In this document: in pieces, positions 60,206 through 64,000 of the stretch
Layout: every line of letters begins with the position of its first letter
Position numbering within the stretch: the stretch's first letter is position 1
NCBI RefSeq assembly: GCF_019097595.1
Contig: NC_080718.1
Location: forward strand, 27,854,657 to 27,918,656
DNA length: 64,000 bases
Direction: 5' to 3'
Source of the DNA: Hemibagrus wyckioides
Lineage: Eukaryota > Chordata > Actinopteri > Siluriformes > Bagridae
Notes under the pieces: model-generated
Seen by the model: only the letters and a program-made list of their open reading frames with translations
What the model was told of the DNA's origin: nothing
Databases searched by the model: none
Position numbers and translations under genes: made by a program

Positions 60206-60850
60206 CATGACCGGGAATGAGAGAAAGTGAAGCGGAGTGAACTGAACGAGCAGACAGAATGATGTAGCAATAGAATTTTATTTAATAAACTGAGTAATAA
60301 ATTTATGACATTTTAATCCTAAGAAATTCACGCTTTTAGGAAAGAGAAAACAACGCCGAAATGCACACGCTAACTAATATGAGAAGGAATGACAGCTATT
60401 AAGGATTTTTTTTTCTTTCTTTCAAACTACATTTCACATCGGTGAATACCGCATTTTAATTATAAAGATGTATGTATTGTAATGTAATATTTTCCTTCTG
60501 TGTAATGTGTACCATGTGAAGTTAGCCTTGCTAGCACTGTGCACTGACCCTAGCGTGCTTGTCATCATGTGGTGATTAGCATGTATGTGTTGTGTATATT
60601 CAGATGATTAACAAGGCAGACAGTTTAGCTGATTTGAAACTGACCATTTACTTGATTGAGTATTTTGGCTTTGTTTGTGCAAGCCTGGGTTTTTCTCCAT
60701 TATATTTGTAAATATTCGCTTCAGCCGATCCTAAATTCTGTCCATGCCGTGGATACTCATTTTGAACGAATTTTTAATATGACTCACATGAACAACAAGT
60801 CGTCTCAGACAACGATTCATTCATTTTGAATGAATCTTTAATATGACTCA
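60206..60850. other. Unrecognised sequence between LINE fossils
   Basis: No coding or repeat feature is certain. 'tttgaatgaatctttaatatga' is present twice in diverged form (60764-60785 and 60827-60848), each followed by 'ctcayatgaacaa', a small tandem duplication of about 62 bp. Confidence 0.5.
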
Positions 60851-61495
60851 TATGAACAACGAGTCCCCCTCCCTGAACCTCCACCTTATTGTGGTGGAGG
60901 GGTTTGAGTACCCGAATGAGCCTAGGAGCCATGTTGTCGGGGGCCTACTGCTCCTGGTAGGGTCTTGCAAGGCAAATGGATCCTAGGTGACGGGTCAGAC
61001 TAAAAGTGGTTCAAATCCCCTCTTGAGTGATAAAAGATAAAAGGACCATTAAGTCGCCCAGATTGGCGTTACCAGGGACCCATCCCTCTGACTGTGGACT
61101 CCATAGTTGTACTGTAATACCTGGAGGGGCGTGATTGGGAGGAACGCCCCCCACCCATTCTGAACTCGAGTGGTGTTCTGTTATTGGACTTCTGTGCTAG
61201 TCACGTTTGTCCATAACAAACACTATGTTCAAGCATAAGGGTGCCCATCAGTACACGTGGTACCAGGACACCCTAGGCCAGAGGTCGATGATCAACCTTA
61301 TGGTCGTGTCATCTGTCCTTCGGCCATATGTCTTGGACACTTGGGTGAAGAGAGAGGCTGAGCTGTCAACCAATCACCACCTGCTGGTGAGTTGGATCCG
61401 CTTACAGAGGAGGATGCTAGACAGACTTGGCAGACCCACAGTTCACACTTGGTCTACCACAGTTCAGCCTCTACAAATGATGATGTTTGCCTACA
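60850..61495 (+). pseudogene. 5' end and endonuclease fragment of another fish LINE
   Basis: 60868-61060 has a 5' UTR-like sequence ('ccaccttattgtggtggagg'). 61207-61440 reads NTMFKHKGAHQYTWYQDTLG, then QRSMINLMVVSSVLRPYVLD and STNHHLLVSWIRLQRR, the C-terminal part of an endonuclease (S..DHH.V box with N for D). The part between is missing. Confidence 0.7.
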
Positions 61496-61499
61496 AAGC

Positions 61500-63310
61500 C
61501 TAAAACAGACCAGCACTCTCTTACCTCAAAGCTCTTATTACTTCAGTCCTCGGCGTCGCCTGCTGGTGGTGGCCGGAAGAGAGGATGTCGCAAGCGGTGC
61601 TCAAGGAAGCAGAAGTGCGGAAAACGGGTGGGTGTCCGTGCTAGGCTAAAAACAAACCCTAGCCGGCCGGCACTCCCCTCCATCATTTTGTCCAACGTCT
61701 GCTAACTGGACAAAAAATTGGACTACATCTGACTCCAGCGAACTACATGGCGAGAGTTCAGAGACTGTTGCGTTTTTGTTTTTACGGAGACGTGGCTCAG
61801 CGACAGAGTTCTGGACGCTGCCATTCAGCTAGCTGGGCTCACCATGTTTCGTGCCGACAGGAATGCAGCTCTGTTACTGTTCATCGCTAGTGGAGTTTGA
61901 GACTGTTAGATGCAGACCTTTTTATTTACCCCGGGAATTCACCACCGCTTTCATTTTCGGAGTGTACATTCCACCCAGCGCTAATGCTAGGAGCCTCTGT
62001 GTGAGCTCTATGAAGCTATTAGTGAGCTGCAGAATGCTCAACCCAATGGACTTTTTATTATCACCGGAGATTTCAATCATACAAATCTCAAGTCTGTTCT
62101 CACTAAATTCCATCAGCATGTGCGACGAGAGGGGCAAACATGCTGAACCTTGTTTACACAAACATATCGACTTTGAGGAGTACATGGCATCAGTGACCGG
62201 CTACATCGGGAAGTGCATTGAGTGCTGTCTCCAAGACCATCACCACACGCTCAAACCAGAAGCCGTAGATGACTGCAAAAGTGCGTGCTCTCCTGAAGTT
62301 GAGAGACTCCGCCTCCCTCTTCCCGGGAGACTCCCGGCGTATGTGCCAGGGCATTCAGGCGATCACGAACTACAGGACAACATCACCTGCCTGTGACAGT
62401 GATGCCTCCCTTCGAGACACGCTGAACAACTTCTACGCTCAGTTCGAGGCACAGAACAACGTAACAGTGAGGAAGACCATCCCTCCTCCTAACAACCAGG
62501 TGCTCTGTCTCACCACAGCTGACATGAAGAGAACTCTATGCAGAGTTAACCCATGGAAGTCTGCTGAACCAGACAACATTCCTGGCAGAGTGCTCAGGGA
62601 GTGTGCAGAACAGCTAGCAGATGTCTTCACTGACATCTTGAACATCTCTCTGAGCATCTCCATCATCCCAACATGCCTCAAGACAGCGACCATCATCCCT
62701 GTGCCTAAGAAGTCTACAGTTTCCTGCCTCAATGACTATTGTCCCATCGCACTCACATCAATCGTGATGAAATGCTTCGAGAAGGTCATCACGAGGCACA
62801 TCAAGACACAGCTACCATCCTCACTGGACCCCTTGCAGTTTACGTATCGTCATAACCGCACCATGGACGATGCCATCACCACAACCCTCCATCTGGCCCT
62901 CACACACCTGGACTGTAAGGACTCATACGTGATGACACGACCCTGGTGGGTCTCATCAGCAAGAACAACGAGCCAGCATACAGAGAGGAGGTGCAACAGC
63001 TAACAGCCTGGTGTAAAGCCAACAACCTCTCCCTGAACGTCGACAAGACTAAAGAGATGGTTGTTGACTCAGGAGAGCACAGAGTGACCATTCTCCGCTG
63101 TTCATCGATGGATCCTCTGTGGAGATCATCAAAAGCACCAAATTCCTTGGTGTTCATCTGTCAGAGAACTTCACCTGGTCACTCAACACCATCTCCATCA
63201 CCAAGAAAGCCCAACTGCGTCTCTACTTCCTGCGAAGGCTAAGGAAAGCCCATCTCCACCCCCCCATCCCATTTCTATTTACCTCAACCGATGCTCAACC
63301 CAGTCACTGA
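61500..63310 (+). pseudogene. CR1/Rex1-like LINE with RT core deleted
   Basis: 61850-62200 holds degraded endonuclease fragments. 62269-62930 reads [58 protein letters not shown] and [21 protein letters not shown] (RT blocks 0-2). At about 62930 it jumps from DSYV directly to [14 protein letters not shown], which lies just after the YxDD box. The palm with both catalytic Asp sites is missing. It continues to NNLSLNVDKTKEMVVD and the thumb block [12 protein letters not shown] near 63235. Frameshifted in several places. Confidence 0.85.
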
Positions 63311-63324
63311 TTGTTTGAAGACGG

Positions 63325-63620
63325 TCAGTGACTCAGCTGTTTGGACATCTAGGGGAAGTTCAGTCCACCTCCTTGGTGCCAGAACAGAGAAGATCTAGAT
63401 GTATATCTACCTCTTACCCTGAGAGTTGGTCGGACCAATCGAGCAGTGCTGGTAGATCTGAGGGAGTGTGGTGCAGTGTGAGGAGTAATGAGAGCTTTAA
63501 GATAAGATGGTGCTGGTCCATTCTTGGCTTTGTAGCAAGCGTCAGTGTTTTGAATCTGATGCGTGCAGCTACTGGTATAGTCTTTTTCCAGTCTCCACCT
63601 GTCCAATTTGGGTGGTCTTT
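63325..63620 (-). pseudogene. LINE 3' coding fragment on the opposite strand
   Basis: The minus frame 63606-63349 reads [20 protein letters not shown], then LRSTSTARLVRPTLRVRGRY and SLFWHQGGG, similar to the region after the RT in fish LINE polyproteins. It is in the opposite orientation to its left neighbour. Confidence 0.6.
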
Positions 63621-64000
63621 CTAATATTTTACTGTTATCTATAATAACAACTTACAGGAACTTGGATGGCATGCTGTGCACATGGGCAGTTAAAAGTGTG
63701 TGTTGAATGGGGTTTGTGTACAGATGCATTTATTTAACATGTTTGGAAGGAGTCTCTAGCCTCTGAGATACTTGCCTGAGATAAAACTATAACTTTCAGT
63801 TTCTCTACCTTAAAAGCATGTTTCATTGTGTTCTGGTGTCTCCATCTGCTGGTCACAATCTAGAACTACAGCACCTGGATTAGTGATGACCAGAGATCAT
63901 GTAAAACCCTTATGGCTGTATTAACCCCTTTATTAGTCACTGTTATGGCCTAAGCCTTGTGTGATTAGTGTTTAAGTTGATTTGGTTTATTTTTCAATTT
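63621..64000. other. Right edge, no gene seen
   Basis: 63740-63870 contains 'ggaaggagtctctagcctct' and 'ctataactttcagtttctct', related to short repeats at about 14680 and 33825. Otherwise nothing was recognised. Confidence 0.5.

Overview
This window looks like teleost fish nuclear DNA. It is AT-rich and intron-rich, with long microsatellites, Tc1-like, hAT-like and LINE fossils, fish-type SINE tails and one large endogenous retrovirus (ERV). Some of the repeat tails are of a kind I associate with catfish and their relatives, but I would not go below 'teleost'.

Host genes. The left third carries the 5' half of lck, the Src-family kinase of T cells, on the minus strand. Seven coding exons (14612 down to 3221) encode the lipid-anchored N-terminus with its zinc-clasp cysteines, SH3, SH2, the SH2-kinase linker and the glycine-rich loop. 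Exon phases match at every junction. The rest of the kinase lies off the left edge. Upstream, at 33412-31667 and on the same strand, is a two-exon FAM167 family gene, best called fam167b because FAM167B lies next to LCK in human. About 17 kb of non-coding DNA rich in repeats separates them. At 37620-36735 (minus) is a secreted protein with two C-type lectin domains.

The ERV. A provirus of about 16.5 kb occupies 39521-56015 on the minus strand, bounded by LTRs of 1783 and 1762 bp. It has a tRNA-Phe-like primer binding site and a polypurine tract. The order along the minus strand is a first ORF, gag (late domain, long coiled coil, CCHC knuckle), an in-frame UGA, pro-RT-RNaseH-IN, env (leader, SU, TM) and a 3' accessory ORF. 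The copy is broken by several stops and frameshifts, but its LTRs remain very similar. Four features stand out: (1) both LTRs carry, antisense to the virus, a spliced-looking gene with its own donor, acceptor and AATAAA, whose product is Arg-rich, Ser/acid-rich and ends in RNA polymerase II CTD-like heptads; (2) an extra Pol domain between protease and RT has two HxT/S motifs, as in 2H phosphoesterases; (3) the first ORF overlaps gag at a canonical A AAA AAC slip site; (4) an unrecognised ORF follows env.

Right end. From 56 to 64 kb there is a graveyard of non-LTR retrotransposons: an L2/CR1-like RT, an RTE/Rex3-like endonuclease, a composite LINE with large internal deletions, and a further fragment on the other strand. 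I found no host gene there, and no tRNA, rRNA or CRISPR anywhere.
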